Positions 49,040 through 59,439 of a stretch of 64,000 nt of DNA are shown piece by piece. Every line of letters begins with the position of its first letter. Positions within the stretch are counted from its first letter, which is position 1. Below the pieces are notes generated by a model. It saw only the letters and a list, made by a program, of their open reading frames with translations. It searched no databases and was not told the origin of the DNA. This DNA is from Sycobia sp. Sy_11 (taxonomy: Eukaryota > Arthropoda > Insecta > Hymenoptera > Epichrysomallidae). Made by a program: the position numbers and the translations under genes. The stretch is taken from the NCBI GenBank assembly GCA_018907035.1, contig JACCIC010000003.1:1271001-1335000 (forward strand), given 5' to 3'.

Positions 49040-50080
49040 ATTTAATTATTTTAACAGCCACAATGCAAACACTGTTGAAAGTATTCCATGTTGTTGGCCT
49101 GTAGCGATTGTGAAAATTTCTTTAGCATCTGTGAATTTAAATACTATATGAAACTGTTTGTGTGTAATAATATTATTAATGAGTTCGGCTAGGCATAATG
49201 GTAAATTATAGTTATTGAGGTTGAATATTAATGCTTCTTACCAAATACTGTCGAAAGCTTTCTTGAGATATATTAGGCATGCTCCTATAACCTCATTGCA
49301 TAATAAGTGTTTGTTTATATTAGTCAGTAGTAAGATGATTTTACAGATTTGCAGGAATTATTTTATTATTATTACAGCGTTTTATAATACTATTATTTAC
49401 TATTCTTTTATTTTACTTATACTTATACTTATACTTTACTTTACTTATACTTATACTTATACTTTACTTTACTTATACTTTTATTTTACTTATTGCTGGT
49501 AATAAAATAATTAGTCTTAAATTATCTAGAGTTGATTGTGCTTCTATGTGCCTGATTGTTTTTTATTTTAATATAACGGTTCGAACACGTTTCTATTGCT
49601 TAGGAAAGTGACTGTTGTTAATTGAGGTATTAAATAATATGCAGTATGTTTTAATTATATTTAAGGAGATGTTTTTAGGGTTATAATTAAAGCTAGAAAA
49701 TTTAATGATTCCAAAGAAAATTTTCGTTTTCATATTTGTACAAAGCTTTTCTATTATTTTTTGTTCAGTAAGTAGATTAGAATTATTATTTGTTGGATTT
49801 ATTGCAGGGTTGTTAAATAATCTATGTTAAGGGGAGAGATTCGATTATTGTTTTTAGATCCTTTATTGGTGTGTTAATTTCGTTGTGCAACGCTAAATCT
49901 AATGTTTTGTGTGAGTATTATGTGTACCTATGATATTTGATATAATGTTAGGATTATTGACATATAAAGAGATTGTCTAACGCTTTTAGATCATCTGTAG
50001 CAATAGGAATTAATTTTTTATTATGATTTTTTAAATCATTCTATTCATTGAAATTAACGACAAGATGGTCAAATTAATAA
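49040..50080 (-). pseudogene. Jockey-like non-LTR reverse transcriptase remnant
   Basis: Reading the minus strand in shifting frames gives an ordered series of reverse transcriptase blocks. There is an N-terminal preamble (about 49,980-49,700), an S-I-N-N-S-H-F-P-K block followed by basic residues (about 49,650-49,570), K-K-A-F-D-S-I-W corresponding to motif A (about 49,230-49,255), and a G-Q-Q-H-G-I-L-S block corresponding to motif B (about 49,060-49,090). Motif C (F/YADD) is not visible. Many stops and at least two frame changes show old decay. A 28-bp minisatellite has expanded inside it (49,413-49,492). It belongs to a different group from the plus-strand retrotransposons on either side, because no RNase H is seen and motif B differs. 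Confidence 0.6.
49412..49492. repeat. 28-bp minisatellite (about 2.5-3 units)
   Basis: The unit is built from ACTTAT hexamers. Copies of TTACTTAT start at 49,413, 49,441 and 49,469, giving an exact 28-bp period. The third unit is degenerate. Confidence 0.85.
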
Positions 50081-50335
50081 ATATTTTTTCATTGGTCTTA
50101 CAGTCCAATCAAATCAATCGAAAACAATACGTAATAATATACATTACAACAAATACATATCTACATTAACATTCATACATCAATACACAAAAATAATAAA
50201 AATAAAAATTAAAATTAAAAATTATAATGACAGTCAAGACTGTCCTTGTATACAGTCACCCCCGTAGACTAATCTGAGAATAAAATATTAGCTGAAAAAA
50301 TTTTTTGTTAGTAAAGTGCAATCTAATTGAAGATC

Positions 50336-50386
50336 CAGTGCAACGTTTCGAGATCGCTACGACTCCTCATCAGGGACTAAACTAAA
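50336..50386 (-). ncRNA. Hammerhead-ribozyme-like motif
   Basis: On the minus strand CTGATGAG (50,366-50,373) is followed by a potential stem II, GAGTCG/CGA(T)CTC with a TAG loop, and then CGAAAC (50,345-50,350). This is the conserved core order of hammerhead ribozymes such as those of Penelope-like elements and LTR retrozymes. Flanking GTCC (upstream) and GGAT (downstream) could form a short stem I. A canonical GUH cleavage triplet is not clear at the expected place, so it may be degenerate. It lies between a reverse transcriptase remnant and the gypsy element, so its parent element is uncertain. Confidence 0.4.
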
Positions 50387-50504
50387 CCTTATATTCTAAT
50401 CTATATATGCCCTATCTCCACTACCAAATTTAGTAAATTAAATCTAAATTCCTCGTCTACGACAGTTGTGACGACGGCAGTGTTAGTCGTTCTGTAGGTA
50501 TCGG

Positions 50505-51435
50505 TTACGTTTGTTCGGCTATGCCGCTTTCAGACGGTCGATGTTCATGCTGACGTCCCTGTCCCTTTTAATGCGAAAAACCTTGGCTCCCCTTTCGAGA
50601 ACTGGATACGGTTCATCGTATTGCATTACTAACGATGTTTTACGGCATCATGTCGTACGAAAACGTTCGTTGTTGTTGCCAGATCTCGGAATGCGAAGGG
50701 TTTCCGTACTCCTTGCTGTGATACGGCAGCAGATCGCAGCTGTTGCATATGCTTTCGCAGTTCTTTCGTGAATTCTGCCTGTTCGCTGTTAGACTGCATT
50801 GTATCCGCAAGAAATTGTCTGGGTCGTTGTAAAGGTTCGCCATATACTAATTCCGCAAACGTAGCCTGCCAATCTTCTCTCCAGGCTGCTCGTATACTGA
50901 GGAGAATAGTTGGAAGAATCCTCGTCCATTGGTTGTTCTGATGACAAGTATAGCTACTTTCTTGCTATCTATGCTTGTTCTGATATAGCTGCTTTCAACT
51001 GTCGATGCAGATGCTCTACCATGCCGTTCGCCTGAAGATGATAGGCTGTCGTTCGCAGGTGAGTCGTGCATGTCAATCTGCTTAACGACTGGAAACGGCA
51101 CATCCTTCCAGTATAGAAGGCGCGCGATACCGTTTCGGACTCCTAGTCAGGCATCGGGAAGGCCTCAACCCGTCTTCAATAGCGATCCACGCACATGAAA
51201 CAGTATCTCTGTCCTTCAGAGGGTGGCAGGATAACGACATCTATGTCCACGTATTGGAATTTGGCTAATGAAGTTTCAAACTCGCCCGTCGGTGATCTCC
51301 TGTGCCTTGAGATCTTTGATTTTTGGCACACGTTGCAGGCTTGTGCCCATATACGGCAAACTGCCTTGATAGAAGACCAAACGCAACGCAGTTACGGGCT
51401 TGATGGTGCCCTTCACTTTTGGGTGTGCCAAACTA
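50505..51435 (-). pseudogene. Gypsy integrase remnant
   Basis: The minus strand, in several frames, gives the integrase. At about 51,435-51,270 there is a spacer resembling the zinc-binding-to-core linker. At about 51,265-51,170 the core begins, with a YVDIDVVILPPSEG block holding the first acidic position and a FMCVDRY block. At about 51,075-50,985 comes a block corresponding to the usual AYHPQANGMVERLHRQLK, carrying the last catalytic Glu or its replacement. After that comes YGEPLQRPRQF (about 50,850), and near 50,600-50,510 a C-terminal F-V-R-H-D-A-V, P-Y-P-V-L-E-R and I-D-R-L-K-A-A block typical of gypsy integrase tails. Multiple frameshifts make it inactive. Confidence 0.8.
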
Positions 51436-51990
51436 TGTACAGGTTGCATGGTTTCGAGCACGGGCATCGCCTCGTTGCGCGTCCGCTATCTCTGAAAAAT
51501 GTATTGGTGCGATTACCTCGTGGATATGCGACAAGGAATCGGCCACGACGTTGTTCTTACCGCAAACATGTTTGATAGTAGTGAAGAACTGGCCGATGAA
51601 ATCGAGTTGGCGCGATTGTCTCGGATAGACTCTATCTAGTTTCTGCTTGAAGGCGAAAATGAACGTCTTATTGTCTGTATAAATTGTAAAATCTCGCGCT
51701 TCGAGCATATGTCCAAAAAGACCAGGTATACTGCAAGCAACTCTCTGTCAAATAAGCTATAGCAGGGCTGCGGCTGGCTAATTTTCTTTGCAAAGATACC
51801 TAGTGGCTCCTGTCTGCCATCAACTTCTTGCTGTAGAGCTCCTACGATGGAATCATTTGACGCGTCGCAGACCACTGCAAGATGCGCACCTACTTTTGTA
51901 TGCGCTAGCAGCATACCTTGTCACGATAAAAATTGACCACTCCTAGAAATCTTCGCAGTTGTTTTGCCGTCTATGGCCGTCCATATTCGC
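51436..51990 (-). pseudogene. Gypsy RNase H remnant
   Basis: Two overlapping minus-strand frames (51,636-51,914 and 51,433-51,708) give the gypsy RNase H. There is a V-V-C-D-A-S-N block with the first Asp, G-A-L-Q-Q, then Y-S-L-F-D-R-E-L-L-A-V-Y with the Glu, then F-T-I-Y-T-D-N-K with a further Asp, ending in an R-Q-L-D-F-I-G-Q-F and N-V-V-A-D-S-L-S block that leads into the integrase linker. The first frame breaks near 51,700. The acidic residues remain, but the split frame prevents expression. Confidence 0.85.
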
Positions 51991-52066
51991 TTAACGCGTC
52001 AGTTGTGTGCATGGTCGAATGGATATCATTACTCGAGACTACGTACCCAAGGAACCCGAGGACGAA

Positions 52067-52745
52067 CTAGCACTTAACTAGATTCATTACAATTCTATGA
52101 CCGCGTAGAGGTTCGAATAATCGCTGTAGATGAAAGTAATGTTGTTCGGCACTATCCAACGTCACCAATATGTCATCGATGTAGGCGAAATAGAATTCAA
52201 GACCTCGGAGCATATCAAAGATGAATCGTCGGAACGTCTGAGTTTTTTTTCTCAATCTTACCGGGAACTAGTTGTACGCTCACACTAAATCGATTTTTCG
52301 AAAAACGTTCTTATTATGAAGTGCGTGCACAAAATTATGGATATGCGGCAGTGGATAACGATCGGGAATAGTACGCGCACTCAATCCTCAATAATCGCTA
52401 CAGGGTCTCTTATCACCGGCTCCCTATGACTAAGTGTAAAGACGCTGCCCAGCTTCCGTTACCGCGTCGAACCGTGCCGAGTACCACCATAAGGTTGAGA
52501 TAACGCCGTGTTGAACGTAAGCGATCTGGTGCCAGTCTACATGGTTTGCAGAATACCGGTGGACCGGGTGTAGCGTGCTTGGTCACTGGGGGGCGGTCGT
52601 CAGATTGTGTGATGTCAGGATACTTATTTAACAACTGGTGGTAGCTGGAAGTTCCTGTGATAACCTTAATGCAAAGGCATTTGTCGGCCAGGAGTTTCTC
52701 GCGCGAGAAGATAACCGTCTTCCGATCCATTAGCTGGCTGTGGCG
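52067..52745 (-). pseudogene. Gypsy reverse transcriptase remnant
   Basis: The minus strand is open at 52,730-52,413, with a block matching the usual HHIVTTGPPVFARPRRLAPE entry to reverse transcriptase (here G-P-P-V-F-C-K-P and R-L-A-P-D). A stop-laden middle (52,410-52,260) still shows A-R-T-I-P-D-R-Y-P-L-P-H-I-H. The frame is open again at 52,255-52,067 with Q-T-F-R-R-F and the catalytic Y-I-D-D-I-L-V. A segment between the IDLV block and QTFRRF appears to be missing. The catalytic YIDD is intact, but the gene is not. Confidence 0.88.
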
Positions 52746-53045
52746 TAGATCGACGAGAAGCCTGTCGTGCGTGAGGAAATCAGTGTCTATTATGGCCGTC
52801 GGTACGTTAGCAATGGTTAATTTCTACGTAATACGTGCCTGAATTCGAGCTTGAGCGAAAAAGTTATCGTGTCGGCGCGTGGCGTTTGCACCAAATTTAC
52901 GATACCTACCAGCTGTTCTCCGGATATTCACTACCATCGCGTGACTATGCTCGTCGGCGCGACGTTGATCAACCTTATTGAAACCGCCAAAAGCATCGGT
53001 CTCGGTCACCCTTTAACGCTCTCGGGATCTCCGCTATCTGGTCTT
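52746..53045 (-). pseudogene. Gypsy protease region, degenerate
   Basis: The minus strand shows the C-terminal protease block (T-I-A-N-V-P-T-A-I-I-D-T-D-F-L, then L-L-V-D-L-R) at about 52,835-52,740, matching the usual IIADV--IIGADFL--YGLLVD of gypsy proteases. Upstream (53,009-52,824) a 61-codon frame covers the position of the catalytic half, but I do not see the expected D-S/T-G triad. A stop lies between the two parts. Confidence 0.6.
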
Positions 53046-53049
53046 GAAG

Positions 53050-53580
53050 AGTCAAGGCCTAGCTGATCCATCTACGGACAATCGATCACCGATAGCATTT
53101 TGCAGTACCTTTGTTGCAACTGCTTGAGGCTGTATCGTTGTTTGAGTACTCTGAAACGTGCTCATTACCTTGTCAGCGAATTCTGCGGCCTTGTCGAGAG
53201 TCCGATCGTATTGCGTGACCAATATCACTTGTACCTGCATGAACAGACGGATAGTCCAGAGCGGATTAATACCTCTGCAACGCCATCCGGAGGGAAACTG
53301 AGAGGGCGTACGATCGTCTAAGATCTGCTCTTCGAGAAGCTGTTTAGTTTTGGGGTCGTGCGAAATATTAAGCTGCTTGAATAGTTCAGACTTTGTGACG
53401 AGGTGATGAGGTCCTTGACAATAACAGTGTGTCGGAAATCTAAGTTGCTGTACAGGTAACTGAAATTCGTCGATTCAGTTGTAATTGCCGCTACCACAAA
53501 ACCTTGCTCTAGCTGGCAGAACCAGAGCTCAGATTCTCTGGGGATTATAGCTGGTACTCCGAAACCTATTTTCATTCATC
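53050..53580 (-). pseudogene. Gypsy gag remnant
   Basis: The minus-strand frame at 53,575-53,318 begins with a G-V-P-A-I-I-P-R-E-S-E-L-W-F-C-Q-L-E block, the conserved start of the gag capsid region in one arthropod gypsy group (usually PPF-PEDP-LWF-QLE). A second frame at 53,240-53,052 supplies the downstream block with Y-D-R-T-L-D-K-A-A-E-F-A-D-K-V. The two are separated by a frame change, with the intervening sequence degraded. No zinc knuckle is visible. Confidence 0.75.
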
Positions 53581-53594
53581 AACTGATTAGCATA

Positions 53595-55110
53595 TTCCCG
53601 ATGAAGACTACATGCATGCTGTTCAAGTATGGGGTAGATTTCATATCAGAACTTTAGAAGAATATGCCGACTTATACTTAAAAACAGACGTTCTAATGAT
53701 GGATGATGTCTTAGACAGTTTTTAAGAAATATCTATTATAGCCTACGGCTTATGTCCTACTTACTTTTATAGAACTCGAGGATTGACATTATCTGCAGTA
53801 CTGAAAATAACGAAAGTTGAATTTTGAATTTCTAACAGATATTGATGTGTTATTATTCGTCGAATCAGGCATTCCAGGAGGAATATCAAGGCTTATAATC
53901 GATATGTGGAGACAAACAATCCGTAGAAGCATTCATTATACGATAAAAACAAGAATGCAAAAGCTTTTATATTATGCTATTAATATTAATGATGGACGAT
54001 GGTACAACATATGCCAATCGGAAAATTTAAATAGATAGACTACGAATCCAATACACATTTCTTCAATGCTTCATTCGATTCAGCTACGGGCTATATTACT
54101 AAGGTAGATTTAGAGTATTCTGAAAAAATTCATGACGAGTATCGTGATTTATTTTTTTGTGTAGAGCATCGTACACGTCCAGGTCAAAGCAGAAAAATAT
54201 TTTTACTACTTTGATTTGGAGGTATACAATGCTTACGATATCGTTCAAAGCATAAACAATTTCTCACTACTTTGAACGATAATAAAAGATATAATTCATT
54301 TCTGAGAAATTTAGTAAGCATTGGATAATGGTCTTCGACTAAAAAAGGTATATAGAATTAAAGTTTTCAGCAGCAACCTTAGCTTAAACTTTATATAGAG
54401 TTTAATACGGCAAAGCGAAAACAAGCAAACAATGAGTTTGAAAAACTCTTTACAATCTTTTAGTTAATGCGGTTTATGGAAAGTGCATCGAGCGAAACCG
54501 ATCTCTTAAAGATATACGATTAATAAATAAGTTTATAGGCCGATATAGAGCAGAATAACACATAGTTTTACCTAATTTTCATAGCTGTGCTATTTTCGAT
54601 GAAAATTGGTTGCTATCCAATTCGAAAAGACAAATGTTACGATTAATTGGGAGAGAAGTGTTAATTGTTATATGCAGACACCGATACTTTAATATATGAA
54701 TTGGAAGACATTGATACGTATAAATTATGAAAGAACGTATTCATGGATTTGATATTTTTGATTATGGTGAAAATAATCAGTATGGTATACTTAGATTAAA
54801 TAAAAAAATACCAGAAATAATGTAGGATGTATGTAATGGAAAAATTGTGTTCGAATTTCTAGATTTATGAAGAAAAATATATAGTATTTTAGTGGATGAA
54901 GAAGGAATAGTACAAAAAGCAATAGGAATAAAATCGAATGTTGTAAAGAAGACAATTTCATTTGAACATTATCGAAAAGGTTTTGACGACTTCGTCATTA
55001 TACATCTTTGGCAGTGTAACACTCGTTCTAAATTATTTATAGTATATACTGAAAAATAAAAAAAATGCTCTAAGTCTGTATGATAAAAGATTCTTATCGA
55101 CAAATAGTAC
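53595..55110 (+). pseudogene. Polinton protein-primed DNA polymerase B, C-terminal two-thirds, decayed
   Basis: Plus-strand frames follow the order of the DNA-polymerase type B family of Polintons. There is a Y-x-H-A-x-x-V-W block and D-L-Y-L-K-T-D-V-L (about 53,610-53,705), then Y-G-L-C-P-T-Y-F-Y (about 53,742-53,770), and G-G-I-S near 53,878. Then come Q-H-M-P-I-G (about 54,008), a K-R-K-Q-A-N-N-E-F-E-K block (about 54,413-54,445), the catalytic motif C as Y-A-D-T-D-T (about 54,675-54,692), and a V-V-K-K block (about 54,940). The end is near 55,110 with S-K-L and Y-D-K-R-F blocks. The N-terminal exonuclease region is missing because the gene is truncated at the junction with the gypsy element. 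Stops occur every few dozen codons. Motif C has Ala and Thr at two usually Thr/Ser positions. Confidence 0.85.
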
Positions 55111-56130
55111 AGAAGCAAAACATGCAAGAGGGAGAAATGGAGAGATTAAATAACACATATTTTGAGACCAATGAAAAACTAGATGGAGTTGAAGTGGATG
55201 GTGATTATGGAGGTTTAATAAATGAAATCATCAATAAATCTCGAGTAGCCTGTGTAGAGTTGCATTGTGGAACAGGAGAGGGAGAATAACGGAACCAAAG
55301 AATATAGACTGACATGAGAGACTGTGACACTTTATAACAATAAAGGTGAACCAATCACCATTGAATAGGGTCTGTTAAATGAAATAATGCAAGACTGAAA
55401 TTCTGAGGGTCCTTGAAAATGCTGGAGGCGATAAGCTCAATAAAAAAGGAAAAAATGAAATTGAGGAATGAGCTATATGAAAAGACCGATAATGATGAAA
55501 AGCTCATTGAAGCTGTTGAAGAAGTCAAACGAAATTCTTTGTCTTCTTAAATAAAAAAAACTTAAATAATTCTCAAGGTAAATAAAATTTCATTCTTAAT
55601 AAAATTTCCAAAAGCGAATTCATGCCGGCAAAGAATAAATATAAATTATAATAATAATAAATATACAGAATTGAAGAAAAAAATCAATACATGTCAGCTG
55701 CTTTTAAGCTCAATAATTCAACACTCGATATGGTGCAAAAATTGAGTAGAACTTGAGGATAGTTTTCAACTATTTTTACCACAAAAACTATAGTCAGCAA
55801 TATTAAAGGATGAAGAAATTTTTCGCAAATCTATCGAATATAACAAATAAGCGATAGTTATTTTTACTTTATCAAGGCGGATGCTGTTTAAATTTAATAC
55901 ATGTATTCTTAAAAAATAATTAAATAGAGAAATTTATATCTATTTAAAAAAAAAATTTATTTGTCAACGAAAAAAGATATGCATATATATGCTTAATAAT
56001 TACATAAATAAATAAGATTGTAAATATATTGCAATTTTGCTTTCTTATTTAATTGAAAACTGCTGCCCTTAAACCTATTCTTACATTAATAATGCTACGT
56101 ATTATTTATTAATTTGACTTATATCATAAT
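55111..56130. other. Polinton interior, no assignable gene
   Basis: Scattered plus-strand coding-like fragments occur (for example 55,080-55,289 and about 55,300-55,550, both acidic and containing a similar GLINEII/GLLNEIM pattern), but I recognise no Polinton protein in them. The segment 55,560-56,130 is AT-rich with no supported frame. These may be remnants of lineage-specific Polinton genes. Confidence 0.4.
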
Positions 56131-56139
56131 TAAATCAAT

Positions 56140-56645
56140 AAACTTCATTTTTATCTATCCAACTATTATGTTCACTACTGAATCCTAGCCATTTCACATG
56201 TACGCGATTATCATTCTTCGTTAATACTTTTTCAACTAGATAAGTTACTTTTTATTTAGACTTTTTTTACTTTTTTACTTTTTATTTCAACTAGATGTTT
56301 ACTTTTGAAACTAGATTTCAGGATACTCAGGTTTTAAATTTCACTCTCATCAAAGCCATCAGAGATAGGTTTATCATAATAATCCTTAATGTTATACGTT
56401 ATTGGATTAGTTTTTACAACTATTGTTACTCTCAAAATTTCAGTTGATCAGTTTGGCGAATATCCTTTTTCAAAAATATTTTTTATGTTACTTATTTGTT
56501 CATTATATCCAACTTTATATTTTGCTCTTCTCTTAATCACCTTTTCGATTGGAAAATATTTCTGTACATTTTTTTCACTTACTTTGGTTAAATTTGAAAA
56601 CACCGTTCCTACTGTTTCTTGAATTATAAAATTTCAGTAAATCTA
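56140..56645 (-). pseudogene. Polinton integrase, C-terminal part with chromodomain-like tail
   Basis: The minus strand from about 56,640 to 56,145 gives the end of a Polinton integrase. There is an F-E-K-G-Y-S-P-N block, then a T-x-x-I-L-R-V-T-I-V-V-K-T-N-P-I-T-Y-N-I-K-D block (about 56,455-56,375). The tail reads E-K-V-L-T-K, V-H-V-K-W-L-G-F and N-S-W-I-D-K (about 56,250-56,155), the chromodomain-like ending of this family. The catalytic D,D,E core is not recognisable upstream. A partial internal duplication (TCTAGTTGAA occurs twice, near 56,298 and 56,240 in the plus-strand coordinates) inserts extra Lys-rich sequence. It is transcribed opposite to the polymerase and capsid genes. Confidence 0.7.
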
Positions 56646-56649
56646 GTAG

Positions 56650-57015
56650 GAACTCTAACAATTTATAGACACCCTGTTTACTGAAATGTTCAATTTTTAA
56701 GAGAAAATAATCATTCTTGTTCAATGAATCATAGAAGATTTACTCTGACTCTCTCAGGTAGATCTTCTGTTTTAGAAGCTCAATATTTTCCTTCTATTGA
56801 ACTACCGTAGTAGCCTCTTTTAAACTTAGCTTATTATTTGTATTGTCAATATTCGGAATTGAGTTAATGGTAGAAGTTTAAAGTTAAATACATTGATATC
56901 CAAAGGAATCAAATTTTCCTTGACAGCCAACAATAATACATTTCATTAATCTTAATCCTAAAACATCAATAGGCTGTCTTCTCGGCTTTACTTCTCGCAT
57001 ACTCAATCACAATAC
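56650..57015 (-). other. Polinton interior, weak minus-strand coding traces
   Basis: Minus-strand fragments between 56,990 and 56,660 look protein-like in places, but stops are frequent and I cannot align them to integrase core or any other known Polinton protein. Confidence 0.3.
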
Positions 57016-57029
57016 TGATCATCGTTCTG

Positions 57030-57310
57030 ATTTACGAGTGAAAATATTGAAAATCAATGCACTCAGAATCGAGTGTAACATTACTGCGGGAGCTTTCATT
57101 AACAACAAAAAGGTTCATACCATTCATGAATTTTTTCCTAGTGTTCCTCTAGGATTTAAAATCATAGAGGTAACATCTCATTTTATATATGTACGACTGA
57201 ATGTTAAGTGTATAAATCATCTTAAAATCGAATAGTCGATCAGGACGGAAATTTGGTTAATTTTTCAGGAGAGAAAATTACTGTTAGACTTCATATTAAA
57301 TCGGTATAAT
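57030..57310 (+). pseudogene. Polinton minor capsid (penton-like) protein fragment
   Basis: The frame at 57,038-57,235 contains N-A-L-R-I-E-C-N-I-T-A-G-A, then H-T-I-H-E-F-F-P and V-P-L-G-F-K-I-I-E-V. These match the C-terminal region of the minor capsid protein of insect Polintons, a single-jelly-roll penton-like protein. After a frameshift at about 57,235 the reading continues with V-D-Q-D-G and I-T-V-R-L-H-I-K to a stop near 57,309. The N-terminal part is not recognised. It precedes the major capsid gene on the same strand, as in Polintons. Recognition is from established knowledge of the family, not from a search. Confidence 0.75.
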
Positions 57311-57399
57311 GGGCACCGTTTCTAATTCTAGTGTATTTATAAGTTCTCTATGATATCATTAGAGGTTAGTCGATCGAACAAATTGAGATGTCAACACGG

Positions 57400-58257
57400 C
57401 AGAACATTCAGTTCCTCATAAATTTAGGCCTAAACAAACGTAGAAAGATATAAATTATATAATTTCCTGCTTCTATCTGAAACATAGATGAATTCTAAAA
57501 ATTCAAGCAAGTATAGTATTCGATGAGTCAATTGCTTATTCTGAAATCCACGCACATCAGTCATATACGACACTAAGCTTTGATAATAACGATAAAATTC
57601 GTATTTCTATCCAACATCAAGATCTGTGTCGTTTACCATTACGAAATCCTATCCATATTATTGGAAATTTTCAAAAAACAAATGAAAGCATACCAACGAA
57701 ATCAATATTTGTCAATAGTGCTATCTGTCAGCTATTTAATGAAATTTGCTATGAAATTAATGGTGTAGAGATAGACAAACGTAAAAATGCTGGATTCAGT
57801 AGCCTCATGAAAGGGTGAACTTCGTTTAATATCAATGAAATTCTCGTGATTAAAAATTCCGGCTGCATTGACAATGAAGAAAGAACGCGAGCTCTGATTG
57901 ATAGTCAAGGAAACTTTAACATTTCTATTTCTCTGAGTTTTATCTTGAATTTTGCAGAGGAATACAGAAAAATTGTTAACATGAAACATGAACTTATTCT
58001 TGTAAGATCAAGATCGTGCATAAATGCAACAATCTAGGAAGGTATTACAGTCGGCAATAATACTACATATGAAGAATATGACATAAAAATAACCAAAATT
58101 GAATGCTCAATGTCTTATATCATTGCATCTGATACAGAAAAAATACAACTTTTAAATTTTATTGGCAAGGATCATTCTATGTCAATGTGTTATCGTTTAT
58201 GGGAACTATTTTAATATCTTGTTCTACCCAGCTCTATTAAGCATTACTATTAAGGAT
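57400..58257 (+). pseudogene. Polinton major capsid protein, 5' part
   Basis: A plus-strand frame from about 57,554 is open to a TGA near 57,794. It continues in phase to a TAG at about 58,035, then onward to a TAA near 58,212. Blocks match the double-jelly-roll major capsid protein of Polintons: D-N-N-D-K-I-R-I, I-Q-H-Q-D-L (57,620), E-I-N-G-V-E-I-D (57,753), an L-N-F-A-E-E-Y block (57,946) with H-E-L-I-L-V-R (57,988), and Y-R-L-W-E-L (58,190). The segment 57,400-57,550 is degraded. The sequence ceases to match at about 58,257 where an LTR-bearing insertion begins, and matching resumes at about 59,460. Confidence 0.82.
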
Positions 58258-59430
58258 TGGGCTCGGTAGGAAGCAGAGGTCCGAAACACAAAAAAAAAGA
58301 AATATATATTTAAATAGACGTATATACAAGTATGACGCCTGCTTATTTTATTTAACACAATAAGTACAGAAACTGGTACTAATAGTTTACGATAAACGTA
58401 ATAAAAACAGACTTATAATTTCTATAGCTCAACTGTATTTATAAACGTTAACGATAACTAGGCTGAACAAAACAAGAAAAGGCACGATGCTGGCGCACAT
58501 CTTTATATAGCTGTAGGCTCCGCCCTTTATCAGCGCGCCGCAGTTTTCGTTCGAGCGTTTCCGTAAACCCGAAAGAACGGGACAATGCTAAATGCGAACA
58601 TTTTCTTCGCCAAGTAAATATAGCAACAATAAGAATCGCTCGCTGCATTCCTCGCAGCCAAAACGGCCTAGGCTCGACCTAATGGTCATACCTTACACGC
58701 TAGGACCCACACATCCCGAGACCAAGTCTCGCAGCGGGTCAAACAGCCTCGAGGTACACGAAGTAGCCTCGAGCTAGGGGCTAAACAGCCGTGATCGCCA
58801 AGCATCACGCTGAGCGAGTCGCCCACGAGATCATCTTTTACGTTTTATTTTTTATTAAATTATGCGTTCTTAAAAATTACTCTCAATTAATCTTAAATAA
58901 TTATAAATTTTTTCATTGTCTCTTTCTTTACATTATTTTTATTGCTAAATTCATATTACATTTTTCTAGTAATTGCTGATGTGTTGTTTATAAATAGCGC
59001 TCAAATTTTTTCGCGGAAACAATTACTCGGCATGACTTTACGGAAATACGCTCGACCTTATTTACCATTTGCGCTTTTCTTCATAATTTTGCCTATAAGA
59101 ATTTTTCGTAAAAATCATATAATAATTTCGCTTAAATTGTTATTTACAAATCTGTTTCGTCTTGTGCTAATCAATCCATTACTAAATGAAAATTTAAACT
59201 ATACTAAATTAAATATACTTAATTATTCTAAATTCAACATAGATATATTTTTTTTTTCTGTCGTTTTATTTATCGACAAACTGTAAATTATATTTCTGTT
59301 TTTAACAATTACTATATATAGTAAAAACTTTTATTCAATTCGAAAAATCTCGTTTTTTCATTCTCGCCTTACAGACAAAGAGAAAAAATGAAACAGCTGC
59401 AAATGCAAATCGTTTTGACGATTGTAATGT
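58258..59430 (-). mobile_element. LTR-retrotransposon insertion (solo LTR or fragment) inside the capsid gene
   Basis: A block of sequence foreign to the capsid gene. Its left part (58,258-58,850) is GC-rich, and on the minus strand it has LTR layout: a GC-rich U3-like region, a TATATAAAG box at 58,502-58,510, then a 5' untranslated-like region, then AATAAA at 58,347-58,352 followed by a T-rich stretch. This fits U3-R-U5 of an LTR read leftwards. The right part (58,850-59,430) is AT-rich with an unconvincing 114-codon frame. Exact termini and a target duplication are not resolved, and I do not know whether it belongs to the neighbouring gypsy element. Confidence 0.6.
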
Positions 59431-59439
59431 TAGTAACGT

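Larger units (their letters stand above)
50500..53580 (-). mobile_element. Ty3/gypsy LTR retrotransposon internal region, decayed, LTRs not seen
   Basis: On the minus strand the gene order is gag (right), protease region, reverse transcriptase, RNase H, integrase (left), the defining order of Ty3/gypsy elements. It is GC-richer than the flanks. Every domain carries stops or frame changes. I found no flanking LTR pair. The right end abuts the Polinton polymerase at about 53,590, and the left ends near 50,500 after the integrase C-terminus. The domains are listed separately. Confidence 0.9.

Noticed and set aside
49412..49492. Telomere-like or CRISPR-like repeat
   Set aside because: It is a simple 28-bp minisatellite of ACTTAT units without unique spacers, and not the insect TTAGG telomere repeat.
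55080..55289. 69-codon frame as an independent gene
   Set aside because: It overlaps the end of the polymerase reading in another frame and has no recognised domain; kept only as unassigned Polinton interior.
58942..59286. 114-codon frame right of the LTR-like block
   Set aside because: Extremely AT-rich Ile/Leu/Phe/Asn translation, no domain, and it lies inside the insertion that splits the capsid gene.
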